Assembly (NCBI RefSeq): GCF_017742245.1
Contig: NZ_JAGHKO010000006.1
Location: 62,001-126,000, forward strand
Reading direction: 5' to 3'
From: Niastella soli
GTDB lineage: Bacteria > Bacteroidota > Bacteroidia > Chitinophagales > Chitinophagaceae
DNA length: 64,000 bases
The notes beneath the pieces are model-generated. The model saw only the letters and a program-made list of their open reading frames with translations, was not told where the DNA came from and searched no databases. Positions 18,254 through 26,676 of this stretch are shown in pieces; position 1 is the first letter of the stretch, and each line of letters opens with the position of its first letter. The position numbers were made by a program, and so were the translations under genes.

Positions 18254-19441
18254 ATGTCAAAAGAGACTTTCAAGAGGGATAAACCTCACGTTAACGTTGG
18301 TACTATCGGTCACATTGACCACGGTAAAACCACTTTAACTGCCGCCATCACTACAATCCTGGCTAAGTCAGGTCTGGCGCAGGCTAAAAAATATGACGAA
18401 ATCGACGCAGCTCCTGAAGAAAAAGAGCGTGGTATCACAATCAACACCGCGCACGTGGAATATCAAACTGCGAATCGTCACTATGCACACGTGGATTGCC
18501 CTGGTCACGCTGACTATGTGAAGAACATGATCACTGGTGCTGCACAGATGGATGGTGCTATTCTGGTTGTGGCTGCTACAGATGGTCCTATGCCCCAAAC
18601 TAAAGAACACATCCTGCTTGCTCGTCAGGTAGGTGTTCCTAAAATGGTGGTATTCATGAATAAAGTTGACCTGGTTGATGATCCAGAGTTACTGGAGCTG
18701 GTTGAAATGGAAATCCGCGAGCTGTTAAGCTTCTACGGTTTCGACGGCGACAACACTCCTATCATCAAAGGTTCTGCAACTGGCGCTCTGGCTGGTGAAG
18801 AAAAATGGGTTAAATGTGTTATGGAATTGATGGATGCAGTAGATTCTTACATTCCTCTGCCTCCTCGTCCAGTTGACCAACCATTCCTGATGTCAGTTGA
18901 AGACGTATTCTCTATTACTGGTCGTGGTACTGTTGCTACCGGCCGTATCGAGAGAGGTCGTATTAAAGTAGGTGAAGGTGTTGAGATCGTAGGTTTGATT
19001 GAAAAACCACTCGTTTCTACTGTAACAGGTGTGGAAATGTTCCGCAAACTGTTAGATGAAGGTGAAGCTGGTGACAACGCTGGTCTGCTGTTACGTGGTG
19101 TTGATAAGAAAGATATCCGTCGCGGTATGGTAATTGTAAAACCAGGTTCTATCACTCCTCACACTGAATTCAAAGGTGAAGTGTATGTACTGAGCAAAGA
19201 AGAAGGTGGACGTCACACTCCATTCTTTAACAAATACCGTCCTCAGTTCTACTTCCGTACTACTGACGTAACCGGTGAAGTAGAATTACCAGCTGGTACT
19301 GAGATGGTAATGCCTGGTGACAACACCAACCTGCATGTAAAACTGATTCAGCCTATTGCGATGGAAAGAGGTCTGAAATTCGCGATCCGCGAAGGTGGCC
19401 GTACTGTAGGCGCTGGTCAGGTTACTGAAATCCTGAAATAA
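18254..19441 (+). CDS. tuf: Elongation factor Tu
   Basis: Delivers aminoacyl-tRNA to the ribosome as a GTP complex. 395 residues. G1 is GHIDHGKT near residue 19, G3 DCPGHADY near 81, G4 NKVD near 136 and G5 SATGAL near 174. Domains 2 and 3 are complete, ending [14 protein letters not shown]. Codon use is strongly biased, as expected for a top-expressed gene. The ATG has an A-rich leader and no SD. It shares the tRNA-cluster transcript and is followed by tRNA-Trp, secE and nusG, the standard Bacteroidota order. Confidence 0.98.
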   Translation: MSKETFKRDKPHVNVGTIGHIDHGKTTLTAAITTILAKSGLAQAKKYDEIDAAPEEKERGITINTAHVEYQTANRHYAHVDCPGHADYVKNMITGAAQMDGAILVVAATDGPMPQTKEHILLARQVGVPKMVVFMNKVDLVDDPELLELVEMEIRELLSFYGFDGDNTPIIKGSATGALAGEEKWVKCVMELMDAVDSYIPLPPRPVDQPFLMSVEDVFSITGRGTVATGRIERGRIKVGEGVEIVGLIEKPLVSTVTGVEMFRKLLDEGEAGDNAGLLLRGVDKKDIRRGMVIVKPGSITPHTEFKGEVYVLSKEEGGRHTPFFNKYRPQFYFRTTDVTGEVELPAGTEMVMPGDNTNLHVKLIQPIAMERGLKFAIREGGRTVGAGQVTEILK

Positions 19442-19469
19442 TCGCTCACAACATTCCTGAAAAAGGAAA

Positions 19470-19496
19470 TTGAGTCGTAAGCGTTTAGTATATTTG
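19470..19496 (+). promoter_or_regulatory. Promoter before tRNA-Trp/secE/nusG
   Basis: TTG 19470-19472, 16 bp, then TATATTTG 19489-19496, an exact -7 element. The spacing is a little short. It would drive tRNA-Trp, secE and nusG independently of tuf. Confidence 0.6.
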
Positions 19497-19533
19497 CAAA
19501 GTACTTGGGCTTTTTTTGTTCCAGGTACTTTGC
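19496..19533 (+). other. Hairpin at the 5' end of the tRNA-Trp transcript
   Basis: 13-bp stem (19496-19508 with 19521-19533, one G-U) around a 12-nt T-rich loop. It starts at the last base of the -7 element and ends 5 nt before tRNA-Trp. It could be the tuf terminator, a 5' stabiliser or a processing site. Confidence 0.6.
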
Positions 19534-19538
19534 TTTCT

Positions 19539-19609
19539 ACGGGCATAGTTCAACGGTAGAATAGAGGTCTCCAAAACCTTCGATCTGGGTTCGAATCCTA
19601 GTGCCCGTG
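19539..19609 (+). tRNA. tRNA-Trp (anticodon CCA)
   Basis: 71 nt. Acceptor ACGGGCA pairs with TGCCCGT (19602-19608); anticodon stem GAGGT/ACCTT with loop CTCCAAA; discriminator G. It lies between tuf and secE as in other Bacteroidota. Confidence 0.96.
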
Positions 19610-19619
19610 CCTTTAAATT

Positions 19620-19659
19620 GAGAATGTGCGAATTAGTAATTTGCTAATTTCACATTCTC
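19620..19659. repeat. Inverted repeat between tRNA-Trp and secE
   Basis: GAGAATGTG (19620-19628) is complementary to CACATTCTC (19651-19659), with an inner AATTAG/CTAATT pair. It is AT-rich with AATT words at 7-8 bp spacing. Possibly a processing hairpin that separates the tRNA from the secE mRNA. Confidence 0.6.
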
Positions 19660-19680
19660 AAATTTGCTAATTAATTGATC

Positions 19681-19872
19681 ATGAATAAGATATCAACATA
19701 CCTTAGGGAATCATACCGGGAATTGGTTGAAAAGGTGACCTGGCCTACGTGGGTACAATTACAACAATCAACGGTTATCGTGCTGGTAGCTACGTTGTTG
19801 ATCACCGGCGTGGTTTGGGTTATGGACCTGGTTGCTCAGTCGGCCCTTCATTTTATTTATTCTTTATTTTAA
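19681..19872 (+). CDS. secE: Preprotein translocase subunit SecE
   Basis: 63 residues from ATG 19681; the in-frame TTG at 19675 is less likely. It has the single-TM bacterial form: an amphipathic N-terminal helix ending in the SecE signature ELVEKVTWPTW, then one membrane segment (VIVLVATLLITGVVWVMDLV). It clamps SecY in the inner-membrane translocon. Its stop lies 2 nt before the nusG start, so translation is coupled. Confidence 0.95.
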   Translation: MNKISTYLRESYRELVEKVTWPTWVQLQQSTVIVLVATLLITGVVWVMDLVAQSALHFIYSLF

Positions 19873-19874
19873 TA

Positions 19875-20441
19875 ATGGAACAAGCTACTCAACAACAAGA
19901 AACTAAATGGTATGTGCTGCGGGTGGTGAGCGGTAAAGAACGCAAGGTGAAAGAATACCTTGACAAGGAGATCTCCCGCGGTGGGTGGGGTGAGGTAGTG
20001 AAGCAAGTGTTTCTGCCTGTGGAAAAGGTTTATAAGGTGCAGAATGGCAAAAAGGTAATGCGTGAAAGAAACTATTACCCAGGCTATGTAATGATTGAAG
20101 TGCTGGAAAATAAACTTTCTGACGATTTACGCGAAGCTATTAAAAATACTACCAATGTGATCCATTTCCTGGGCAAGGAAAATCCTATTGCCCTGCGTAA
20201 GGCCGAGGTAAATAAAATGCTCGGTAAAATGGATGAAATGGCAGAGACCGGTGGTGTGAGCATGAGTGAGCCATTTATTGTTGGTGAAACCATCAAGATC
20301 ATAGAAGGACCTTTCAATGACTTCAATGGTATCATTGAAGAAGTGAATGATGAGAAGAAGAAATTGAAAGTTACAGTTAAGATCTTCGGCCGCTCAACGC
20401 CGGTAGAGCTGAACTACATGCAGGTTGAAAAATTAAGTTAA
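19875..20441 (+). CDS. nusG: Transcription termination/antitermination factor NusG
   Basis: 188 residues from ATG 19875; a longer in-frame reading from 19749 overlaps secE and is not supported. The NGN domain shows KWYVLRVVSGKERKVKEYL and RNYYPGYVMIEV; the KOW domain shows GETIKIIEGPFNDFNGIIEEV. It binds the RNA polymerase clamp and links transcription to Rho and ribosomes. It is the last gene before a strong terminator. In most Bacteroidota rplK follows at once; here it is 2.2 kb away. Confidence 0.96.
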   Translation: MEQATQQQETKWYVLRVVSGKERKVKEYLDKEISRGGWGEVVKQVFLPVEKVYKVQNGKKVMRERNYYPGYVMIEVLENKLSDDLREAIKNTTNVIHFLGKENPIALRKAEVNKMLGKMDEMAETGGVSMSEPFIVGETIKIIEGPFNDFNGIIEEVNDEKKKLKVTVKIFGRSTPVELNYMQVEKLS

Positions 20442-20470
20442 GACCACTCGCTCCTTAAAAATACTATAGA

Positions 20471-20500
20471 ACATCTGCCTTTGGGCAGATGTTTTTTTTT
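20471..20500 (+). terminator. nusG terminator
   Basis: ACATCTGCC (20471-20479), loop TTTG, GGCAGATGT (20484-20492), followed by a run of T to 20500. Confidence 0.92.
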
Positions 20501-20622
20501 GACGATTCCCCAACGAAAACGAAGGGGGAATGGCGGTTGCCCGGAAACGTTTGGGCATAAAAAAACCTTTCCTAATCGGGAAAGGTTAATCTATTTGATT
20601 GAAGCAAATCTCCCGGACAGGC

Positions 20623-21249
20623 TTACATCTGCTCGTCTTCATCATCCTCATCATCTTCATCGTCCATGTCCTCTTCAACAGTTTCCCCGATGTTTTCAGT
20701 TTCTTCATTTTCATCCTCGTCAGTATCTACATCTACATCATCAATATCAATATCCACATCGGTATCGTCGTTGTCATCAGTATCATCAGTGTCAATATCA
20801 ACATCTGTATCAACTTCTGTTTCTTCAACGGCATCATCTTCATCCATTACAGGAGGCATAATGATAGGCTCATCCTGAACGGCTTCAGCAACTGGTTTTG
20901 ATACAGCTCTTTTCTTCTTAGGTGCTGCTTTTTTGGCTGCCTTTTTTACGGGAGCTTTTGAAGCTACTTTTTTTGAAGCTACTTTTTTGGCTGCTTTCTT
21001 AGCAGCTTTTTTAGGTGCGGCTTTTTTAGCTGCCTTCTTTGCTGCTTTTTTAGGAGCGGCTTTCTTGGCGGCTTTTTTCACTGCTTTCTTTGCAGCTTTC
21101 TTAGGAGCGGCTTTTTTAGCAGCTTTCTTGGCAGCTTTTTTCGCAGCCTTTTTCACGGCTTTCTTAGCCGCTTTTTTGGCCGGTGATTTTTTCTTAGCTG
21201 CCTTCTTAGGTGCGGCTTTTTTTGCTGCTTTTTTCTTTGCTTTGGCCAT
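20623..21249 (-). CDS. Histone H1-like Lys/Ala-rich protein with acidic tail
   Basis: 208 residues in two opposite halves. Residues 1 to about 115 are almost only Lys, Ala and Pro in KKAAKKA/KKAAPKKA repeats, as in bacterial and eukaryotic H1-type tails. The last ~75 residues are Asp/Glu-rich with alternating Val/Ile/Thr (VDTDVDIDTDD), ending DDEDDEDDEDEQM. The basic part should bind DNA or RNA. The acidic tail could self-mask it, bind basic partners or drive condensation. The repeat-like gene may vary in length between strains. It lies opposite to and between nusG and rplK, with its own 5' region facing the long non-coding stretch. Confidence 0.82.
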   Translation of the reverse strand: MAKAKKKAAKKAAPKKAAKKKSPAKKAAKKAVKKAAKKAAKKAAKKAAPKKAAKKAVKKAAKKAAPKKAAKKAAKKAAPKKAAKKAAKKVASKKVASKAPVKKAAKKAAPKKKRAVSKPVAEAVQDEPIIMPPVMDEDDAVEETEVDTDVDIDTDDTDDNDDTDVDIDIDDVDVDTDEDENEETENIGETVEEDMDDEDDEDDEDEQM

Positions 21250-21839
21250 AGTGTTGATGTGTTTTTTGTTGTTGGTAAATTTCTATAAGAAGAAGCGTTA
21301 TTACTAATTAATCGCAAAAGCTACGTATAAAAATTCAAAAAATAAAAAACTCCCCCTTTTTTGCTAACAGTGACAGCTCATTACAATGGGCTGTCAGGCT
21401 GTTTTCTTTGCTAGTTCTTGCAAATTCCCGGCCATCATTTACGAGTAATTACGTTGTGTATCTGATGATCCGGTGCCATGCAATAGGGTAAGTTAAGCCC
21501 AAACCCTCCATTACTTCAAAACCCTTGTCTGTACTGGATTTCAGGGCAACATGATGCCGGCTGTACAAGCAGGTTGGCTTTTAAAACAGGCCGGTAAATA
21601 CCCGTATGGTAGCTGTCGTTACGGTATTGCTGACCCCGGGTTGTTGCATCCTTTATTGTTACTTGAATTTTGATAAAGCGTTTAACCGGCATTCATTCTT
21701 TCATGATCTATAAACAGGCAAGTGCAAAGGTAGTATATGTTCCTATAACGTTGGGTTTCGTATGGTAGTTGCATAGGAGGATGAGTCTTTTTAACAATAG
21801 GAGGTAGTTAGGGGTGCTGTGGATAGGCAATAGGTCGGA

Positions 21840-21923
21840 GGGCATTGGGCAATAGGCAATGGGCAATGGGCAATAGGCAATGGGTAATGGGCAATTGGCA
21901 ATGGGTAATGGGCAATTGGCAAT
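21840..21923. repeat. Period-7 tandem array (12 units, GGGCAAT type)
   Basis: Twelve consecutive 7-bp units without a phase slip: GGGCATT, GGGCAAT, AGGCAAT, GGGCAAT, GGGCAAT, AGGCAAT, GGGTAAT and so on. The last six form a 21-bp higher-order unit (GGGTAAT GGGCAAT TGGCAAT) twice. Confidence 0.92.
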
Positions 21924-22368
21924 GGGAGGGGGGCCAATGATAAAGGGGGGCTGGTTGAAAGTCTTCATGCTCGGGGTCATTCGGCTTGATCTTCGGAAAC
22001 CTGCATTCGGCCTGACCTGCCGATTATTGGCTAAAGGGTGTTAACCTGCCTCAGGTTGCCTACTTCGGCCTGTCGGCCGCAGATTACTAAATTCGAATAT
22101 GTTTCATGGGCTTAGGGCTGCGCAGCTATTTATCCATCGTATTGTTGCCCTGTCCTTACGCGATGATCAAAGCCGCAAGCCCTACTCCGAGGCAGCGACC
22201 TCAATTTGGTAAGTTTCGACCTGAGCATTGCGAAGGTTAACCCGGCCTGGATATAGATTACTGGCAACCGGCAAACTGACAAACAACAAATGGGAGCTGA
22301 TAACCCATGAACAAGTAACTAAAGCATAGCACTAAAAACATGCTACCATGCACACTTTAGCACCTGGG

Positions 22369-22445
22369 GGACCAGAAACCTGTAACCTGAAATATGAAAC
22401 CTGCAATCTGGAGCCTGGGACCTGAAACCAGGAACCTGTAACCAG
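22369..22445. repeat. Period-7 tandem array (11 units, NNNCCTG type)
   Basis: Eleven 7-bp units in phase: GGACCAG, AAACCTG, TAACCTG, AAATATG, AAACCTG, CAATCTG, GAGCCTG, GGACCTG, AAACCAG, GAACCTG, TAACCAG. Only the phase and the CCTG/CCAG half are kept; the first three bases vary. Confidence 0.88.
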
Positions 22446-22489
22446 CTCCTATCGTATATTTGTGCTTAATTCTCAGGTTTGAAAAACTA

Positions 22490-22519
22490 TTGCATTTTTC
22501 AAAAATATTCTTACCTTCG
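22490..22519 (+). promoter_or_regulatory. Promoter of the rplKAJL operon
   Basis: TTG 22490-22492, 19 bp, TACCTTCG 22512-22519, followed by CGTCCCC. Same geometry and flanks as the rpoB promoter. A leader of about 110 nt precedes rplK. Confidence 0.75.
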
Positions 22520-22638
22520 CGTCCCCAAAAGAAGTTCTTTTTAGTTCCCATCAAATTGGGATCAGAGGAATTTGGGAGATCAAGTAGCCTAGCCTTGTGG
22601 CAAAGCGAACCATCGTTTGAACCAATAAATCAGTAAAC

Positions 22639-23082
22639 ATGGCAAAAGAAATTACCGGCTTCGTAAAGCTACAGGTAAAAGGCGGCCAGGCAAATCCGGC
22701 TCCTCCTGTAGGTCCTGCACTGGGTTCCAAAGGTATCAATATCATGGAATTCTGTAAACAATTCAACGCTCGCACGCAGGATAAAATGGGAAAAGTACTT
22801 CCCGTATTAATCACCGTTTATTCCGACAAATCGTTTGAGTTTGTAATTAAAACTCCTCCTGCAGCCGTTCAGTTGCTGGAAGCTGCTAAACTGCAAAGCG
22901 GTTCTAAAGAGCCAAACCGTAATAAGGTTGGTAAAGTGAACTGGAACCAGGTAGAGGCTATTGCAAAAGACAAAATGCCTGACCTGAATTGTTTCACCCT
23001 GGAAAGTGCTATGCGCATGGTGGCTGGTACAGCCCGCAGCATGGGTCTTACCGTGGATGGTAAAGCTCCCTGGGAAAATTAA
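22639..23082 (+). CDS. rplK: Large ribosomal subunit protein uL11
   Basis: 147 residues. The N-terminal [20 protein letters not shown] is the conserved proline-rich linker of the GTPase centre. The C-terminal rRNA-binding domain ends [18 protein letters not shown], close to the family signature. It binds the 1067 region of 23S rRNA and is needed for stringent-factor activation. First gene of rplKAJL, 45 bp before rplA, with its own promoter. Confidence 0.97.
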   Translation: MAKEITGFVKLQVKGGQANPAPPVGPALGSKGINIMEFCKQFNARTQDKMGKVLPVLITVYSDKSFEFVIKTPPAAVQLLEAAKLQSGSKEPNRNKVGKVNWNQVEAIAKDKMPDLNCFTLESAMRMVAGTARSMGLTVDGKAPWEN

Positions 23083-23127
23083 TTGTTCACGGTCCCGGTA
23101 AGACGGGATTCTTTAAACTGAATTACA

Positions 23128-23823
23128 ATGGCAAGAGTTCCTAAAAAAAGAAAAGCGGTAGACGCTAAAGTCGATAAAAATAAAGTGTATTCACTGAAAG
23201 AGGCTTCCTCTATCGTGAAAACTGTTAATACAACCAAGTTTGATGCATCGGTAGACCTGCACATCCGTTTGGGTGTTGACCCCAAGAAGGCCGATCAGGC
23301 TATTCGTGGTACGGTTACCCTGCCTCATGGTACTGGTAAAACAAAAAAAGTACTGGTATTATGTACTCCCGATAAAGAAGCTGATGCAAAATCAGCCGGC
23401 GCCGATTTTGTTGGCCTGGATGAGTTTGTTCAAAAAATTGAAGGTGGCTGGACTGACGTAGACGTGATCATCGCTACGCCTACAGTAATGCCTAAAATTG
23501 GTAAACTGGGTAAGATCTTAGGTCCCCGTAACCTGATGCCTAACCCTAAAACAGGTACTGTTACCAATGATGTAGCTGCAGCTGTAAACGAAGTAAAAGG
23601 TGGTAAGATCGCTTTCAAGGTTGATAAAGCTGGTATCATTCACGCTTCTATCGGCCGTGTAAGCTTCAGCCCTGAGAAAATTGCAGAGAACAGCCACCAG
23701 CTGATCGATGCGATCATCAAGGCAAAACCTTCTTCTGCAAAAGGCACTTACCTGAAAAGCGTGTTCATGGCCAGCTCTATGAGCCCGGCTATTGCAGTTG
23801 ACACAAAATCATTAATGAACTAA
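23128..23823 (+). CDS. rplA: Large ribosomal subunit protein uL1
   Basis: 231 residues of the L1 stalk protein. The N-terminal [17 protein letters not shown] precedes the two-domain core, with [16 protein letters not shown] and the signature [19 protein letters not shown] near residue 124. It helps release deacylated tRNA at the E site. In many bacteria L1 represses its own operon by binding the mRNA leader. It lies between rplK and rplJ. Confidence 0.97.
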   Translation: MARVPKKRKAVDAKVDKNKVYSLKEASSIVKTVNTTKFDASVDLHIRLGVDPKKADQAIRGTVTLPHGTGKTKKVLVLCTPDKEADAKSAGADFVGLDEFVQKIEGGWTDVDVIIATPTVMPKIGKLGKILGPRNLMPNPKTGTVTNDVAAAVNEVKGGKIAFKVDKAGIIHASIGRVSFSPEKIAENSHQLIDAIIKAKPSSAKGTYLKSVFMASSMSPAIAVDTKSLMN

Positions 23824-23894
23824 ACTTTAATAACGCGACGAAGTAATTACGCCTCTGGAGTGATTATGAGTTGAACCAACAAAATATTAGCGTT

Positions 23895-24437
23895 ATGACA
23901 AAACAGGAAAAAAATGAAGTAATTGAAGTATTGAAGGAGAAATTTTCTCAATACAACAATTTCTATGTTACCAATACTGAATCATTAACTGTTGAGCAGA
24001 TAGTTAATTTACGCCGGACTTGTTTCAATAAGAAAGTTGAAATGAAAGTTGCCAAAAATACCCTCATTCGCAAAGCGCTGGAAAGCCTGGACGAAAAAAG
24101 GTATGCTGGCCTGTTCGAATCTCTGAACGGCGTAACTGCCCTGATGTTCAGCGAAAACCCCAAGGAACCAGCGCTGATCATCAGCGACTTCCGTGCCGCC
24201 AATACTAAAGGTAAAGTTGTTGCTGTAAAACCCGAGTTGAAAGCAGCCTTTATCGATGGCGATGTATTCATGGGCGACAATCAACTGACTACCCTGACTA
24301 CGCTGAAAAGCAAAAACGACCTTATCGGGGAAATCATCGGTCTGTTGCAATCACCTGCGAAGAATGTTATCAGCGGCCTGAACGCTGGCAACAAACTGGC
24401 TGGTTTGATCAAAGCTTTAGAAGATCGCGCACAGTAA
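23895..24437 (+). CDS. rplJ: Large ribosomal subunit protein uL10
   Basis: 180 residues from ATG 23895; I prefer this to the in-frame TTG at 23871 because MTKQEKNEVIEVLKEKF is the usual start. The globular RNA-binding domain holds LRRTCFNKKVEMKVAKNTLIRKAL. The C-terminal helix, which anchors bL12 dimers, ends VISGLNAGNKLAGLIKALEDRAQ. The 71-nt gap after rplA is the place where an L10 leader would fold. rplL follows after 110 bp. Confidence 0.95.
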   Translation: MTKQEKNEVIEVLKEKFSQYNNFYVTNTESLTVEQIVNLRRTCFNKKVEMKVAKNTLIRKALESLDEKRYAGLFESLNGVTALMFSENPKEPALIISDFRAANTKGKVVAVKPELKAAFIDGDVFMGDNQLTTLTTLKSKNDLIGEIIGLLQSPAKNVISGLNAGNKLAGLIKALEDRAQ

Positions 24438-24547
24438 TTTCTGATCGTAATCTCAAAATATTAACCCCTGCCTGTGGGTTATTTGAAACAAATTTTTTTA
24501 AACATCCGCCGGAGCACAGGCAATGAAGGCGGGAAAAATTTACAACA

Positions 24548-24925
24548 ATGGCAGATTTAAAAGCATTCGCTGAGCAGTTAGTAAGCCTGACTGTTAAAGA
24601 AGTTAACGAGTTAGCAAAAATCCTGAAAGACGAGTATGGCATCGAGCCTGCAGCTGCTGCTGTAGCTATTGCTACTGGTCCTGCTGGTGGTGGCGCTGCT
24701 GCTGCTGAAGAAAAAACTGCTTTCGACGTTATCCTGAAAAACGGTGGCGCTAACAAACTGAACGTAGTTAAAGTGGTTAAAGAATTAACTGGTCTTGGTC
24801 TGAAAGAAGCTAAAGACTTAGTTGATGGCGCTCCAAAACCAGTTAAAGAAGGTATCAGCAAAGCTGATGCTGACGCTCTGGTAGCTAAGCTGAAAGAAGC
24901 TGGTGCTGAAGTAGAAGTTAAATAA
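24548..24925 (+). CDS. rplL: Large ribosomal subunit protein bL12 (L7/L12)
   Basis: 125 residues. The N-terminal dimerisation helix ([28 protein letters not shown]) leads to an Ala/Gly hinge ([21 protein letters not shown]). The C-terminal factor-binding domain carries [38 protein letters not shown] in pieces typical of the family. It forms the flexible stalk that recruits EF-Tu and EF-G. A strong terminator follows, which is notable because rpoB normally comes next. Confidence 0.97.
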   Translation: MADLKAFAEQLVSLTVKEVNELAKILKDEYGIEPAAAAVAIATGPAGGGAAAAEEKTAFDVILKNGGANKLNVVKVVKELTGLGLKEAKDLVDGAPKPVKEGISKADADALVAKLKEAGAEVEVK

Positions 24926-24949
24926 TTAAACTTCCAACTCACTATAATT

Positions 24950-24977
24950 ACCCCGGTGTTTACACCGGGGTTTTTTT
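24950..24977 (+). terminator. rplL terminator
   Basis: ACCCCGGTG (24950-24958), loop TTTA, CACCGGGGT (24963-24971), then seven T. It ends the ribosomal-protein operon before the lacI-susCD block. Confidence 0.93.
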
Positions 24978-25055
24978 ATTAAATAGGGGAAATCCACTTT
25001 CTTAAGTTTTATTTTCATAGTTTAGTAGTCTCCTTTATATAACATATAATCAAAT

Positions 25056-26093
25056 ATGAAACGGGTCTCCCTCAAAGATATCGCTCGCATTGCCGGTGTT
25101 TCGCCCTCTACCGTATCTTTTGTACTGAATGGCAAGGCTAAACAAATGCGGATCAGTGAAACGCTTGCCAGTAAGATCATGGAGGTTGCTAAAAAGGAAG
25201 GTTATCATCCCAACCCGGTTGCTGTAAGCCTAAGAACCGGTAAATCACAGATATTAGGATTAATCGTTGAAACCATTTCGGGTAACTTTTTTGCTTCCCT
25301 GTCGCGTATTATTGAGGAAGAAGCAGCCCGCTTTGGCTATAAGATCGTATACACAAGTACCGAAAATAAACTTCAAAAGGGTAAGGAACTGATCGGCATG
25401 TTGTCGCAACGCCAGGTTGATGGGTATATCATTACACCCACGCCCGGTATGGAGCAGGACATAAAAGAACTGATCGCCGATAATAAACCGGTGGTATTGA
25501 TGGATAGCTACTTCCCGGGTATTGACGTGCCCCACGTACTGGTAAATAACTATGAAGGGGTGAAACGGGGAATGGCGCATATTATTGAAAAAGGCTACCG
25601 GCGCATCGGATTTGTAACCGTTGATTTGAACCTGGTACAAATGGAAGAACGCCTGAAGGCCTACTTTGATACCATGCATAGCGAAGGACTGTCTACTGAT
25701 AACCTGGTATTGTCCATCAAATATGAAGAAGATAAAGAACTCGGCATTCAACAGGTAACCGATTATATTAAAAATACACCCGAACTGGAAGCTGTGTTCT
25801 TTGCTACCAACTACCTGGGCTTACTGGGACTTGAAAGTATTCACCGCCTGGGTTTAAAGCTCCCCGACGACCTGGCCATGATCTGTTTTGATGATCACGA
25901 TGTATTTCGCCTGTACCCACCAGGCATAACCTGTATTCGCCAACCGGCAGAAGAAATTGCCAAGACCGCCCTTGAGTTACTGATGGACCAGTTAGGCAAG
26001 GGAAATGGCTCCCTGGGAGAAACCAAAATTGAAATATCCCCGGGACTGGTAGTGCGGGGCACTACTGAGTTTGTGCAAAAAGTAAATAAATAA
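25056..26093 (+). CDS. LacI/GalR family transcriptional regulator
   Basis: 345 residues. The N-terminal LacI-type HTH (VSLKDIARIAGVSPSTVSFVLNG, residues 3-25) is followed by the hinge helix region (HPNPVAVSLRTGKS). The periplasmic-binding-protein-like effector domain starts at QILGLIVETISGNFFASL and holds PVVLMDSYFPG and MICFDDHDVFRLYPPGITCIRQP. It is expected to bind a sugar and control the susC-susD pair 583 bp downstream on the same strand. Palindromes with a central CG in that gap are operator candidates. It lies inside the rplL-rpoB interval. Confidence 0.93.
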   Translation: MKRVSLKDIARIAGVSPSTVSFVLNGKAKQMRISETLASKIMEVAKKEGYHPNPVAVSLRTGKSQILGLIVETISGNFFASLSRIIEEEAARFGYKIVYTSTENKLQKGKELIGMLSQRQVDGYIITPTPGMEQDIKELIADNKPVVLMDSYFPGIDVPHVLVNNYEGVKRGMAHIIEKGYRRIGFVTVDLNLVQMEERLKAYFDTMHSEGLSTDNLVLSIKYEEDKELGIQQVTDYIKNTPELEAVFFATNYLGLLGLESIHRLGLKLPDDLAMICFDDHDVFRLYPPGITCIRQPAEEIAKTALELLMDQLGKGNGSLGETKIEISPGLVVRGTTEFVQKVNK

Positions 26094-26316
26094 ACTTCAA
26101 AGGAGAATAGGCAGGTTGCTCATATGCCTGCAAACTTTTGCGTCTTTCCCGGGCTCAGGAGAAAACTTTTCCTACAAAATCTCCTACCTCCCTGTTACGG
26201 TACGAATTGTACAATGAGCCATTGTGGCTCTCTGTAAAGCATTGCATGCTGCTTATTGAACTTGCGGGTTACTGCCTGTAAAAAAAATTACAGAAACGTC
26301 CTGATAATATTTTGCA

Positions 26317-26326
26317 AAAACGTTTT
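26317..26326. promoter_or_regulatory. Candidate LacI-family operator 1
   Basis: Perfect palindrome AAAACGTTTT with central CG, the hallmark of LacI/GalR operators. It lies 360 bp before susC. Confidence 0.4.
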
Positions 26327-26635
26327 AGAATCACTAATTTTAGTTTATTAAACGAATTGCCACATGAAAAAACCAAGTTTATCATCGACCTTATTTTGTT
26401 CTGATTGAACGAAAATAACATGCAGTAGAATTCTGCCTTACTAAATCTGCCCCCTACCAGGTGTATAGTTATGTACCTGGAAATATCCCCTACTTGTTCA
26501 CTTTGTTTATGATAAACAGGAGTTGGTAAAACCGGCCCTGTGTGTATTTGAGCATTAAGTAATTTCAACTTAAAACCTTCTGTGACTTTTGTGAGTTTGT
26601 TTTGTGCTACGAGGCGGTATTCTTTGCTGTAATTG

Positions 26636-26649
26636 CTATATCGATATAG
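26636..26649. promoter_or_regulatory. Candidate LacI-family operator 2
   Basis: Perfect 14-bp palindrome CTATATCGATATAG with central CG, ending 27 bp before the susC start and just downstream of the promoter-like 26597-26626. A repressor bound here would block transcription. Confidence 0.45.
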
Positions 26650-26676
26650 TATTTATTTATAAACCAAAGCTTGCGT

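Larger units (their letters stand above)
21250..22638. other. 1.39-kb non-coding, repeat-rich region before rplK
   Basis: No credible gene. It holds a small hairpin at 21372-21395 (GACAGCTCA/TGGGCTGTC), two long period-7 arrays (21840-21923 and 22369-22445), short GC hairpins at 22043-22057 and 22066-22079, and the rplK promoter near its end. The possible reading frames in it are by-products of the repeats. Confidence 0.75.
26094..26676. other. Leader of susC, 583 bp, with candidate operators
   Basis: Contains a GAGCCA/TGGCTC hairpin at 26216-26230, an AAAACGTTTT palindrome (26317), a 14-bp palindrome (26636) and a near-promoter: TTG 26597-26599, 18 bp, TATTCTTTG 26618-26626 with one extra base in the -7 element. 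A 99-codon minus-strand frame here has no recognisable family and looks spurious. Confidence 0.6.

Noticed and set aside
20933-21307. Plus-strand frame rich in Ala/Phe/Leu over the H1-like gene
   Set aside because: It is the reverse reading of the Lys/Ala repeats; the minus-strand reading has sensible composition and a proper start.
21774-21812. AGGAGG followed by ATG in the repeat region
   Set aside because: The frame stops after eight codons and the spacing is zero; no leader-peptide context.
21708-21980. Minus-strand 90-codon frame with repeats such as NCPLPIA
   Set aside because: The repeats only translate the period-7 DNA array; there is no signal peptide or family resemblance.
26269-26568. 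Minus-strand 99-codon frame in the susC leader
   Set aside because: No recognisable domain, no promoter, and it overlaps candidate operators in AT-rich DNA.
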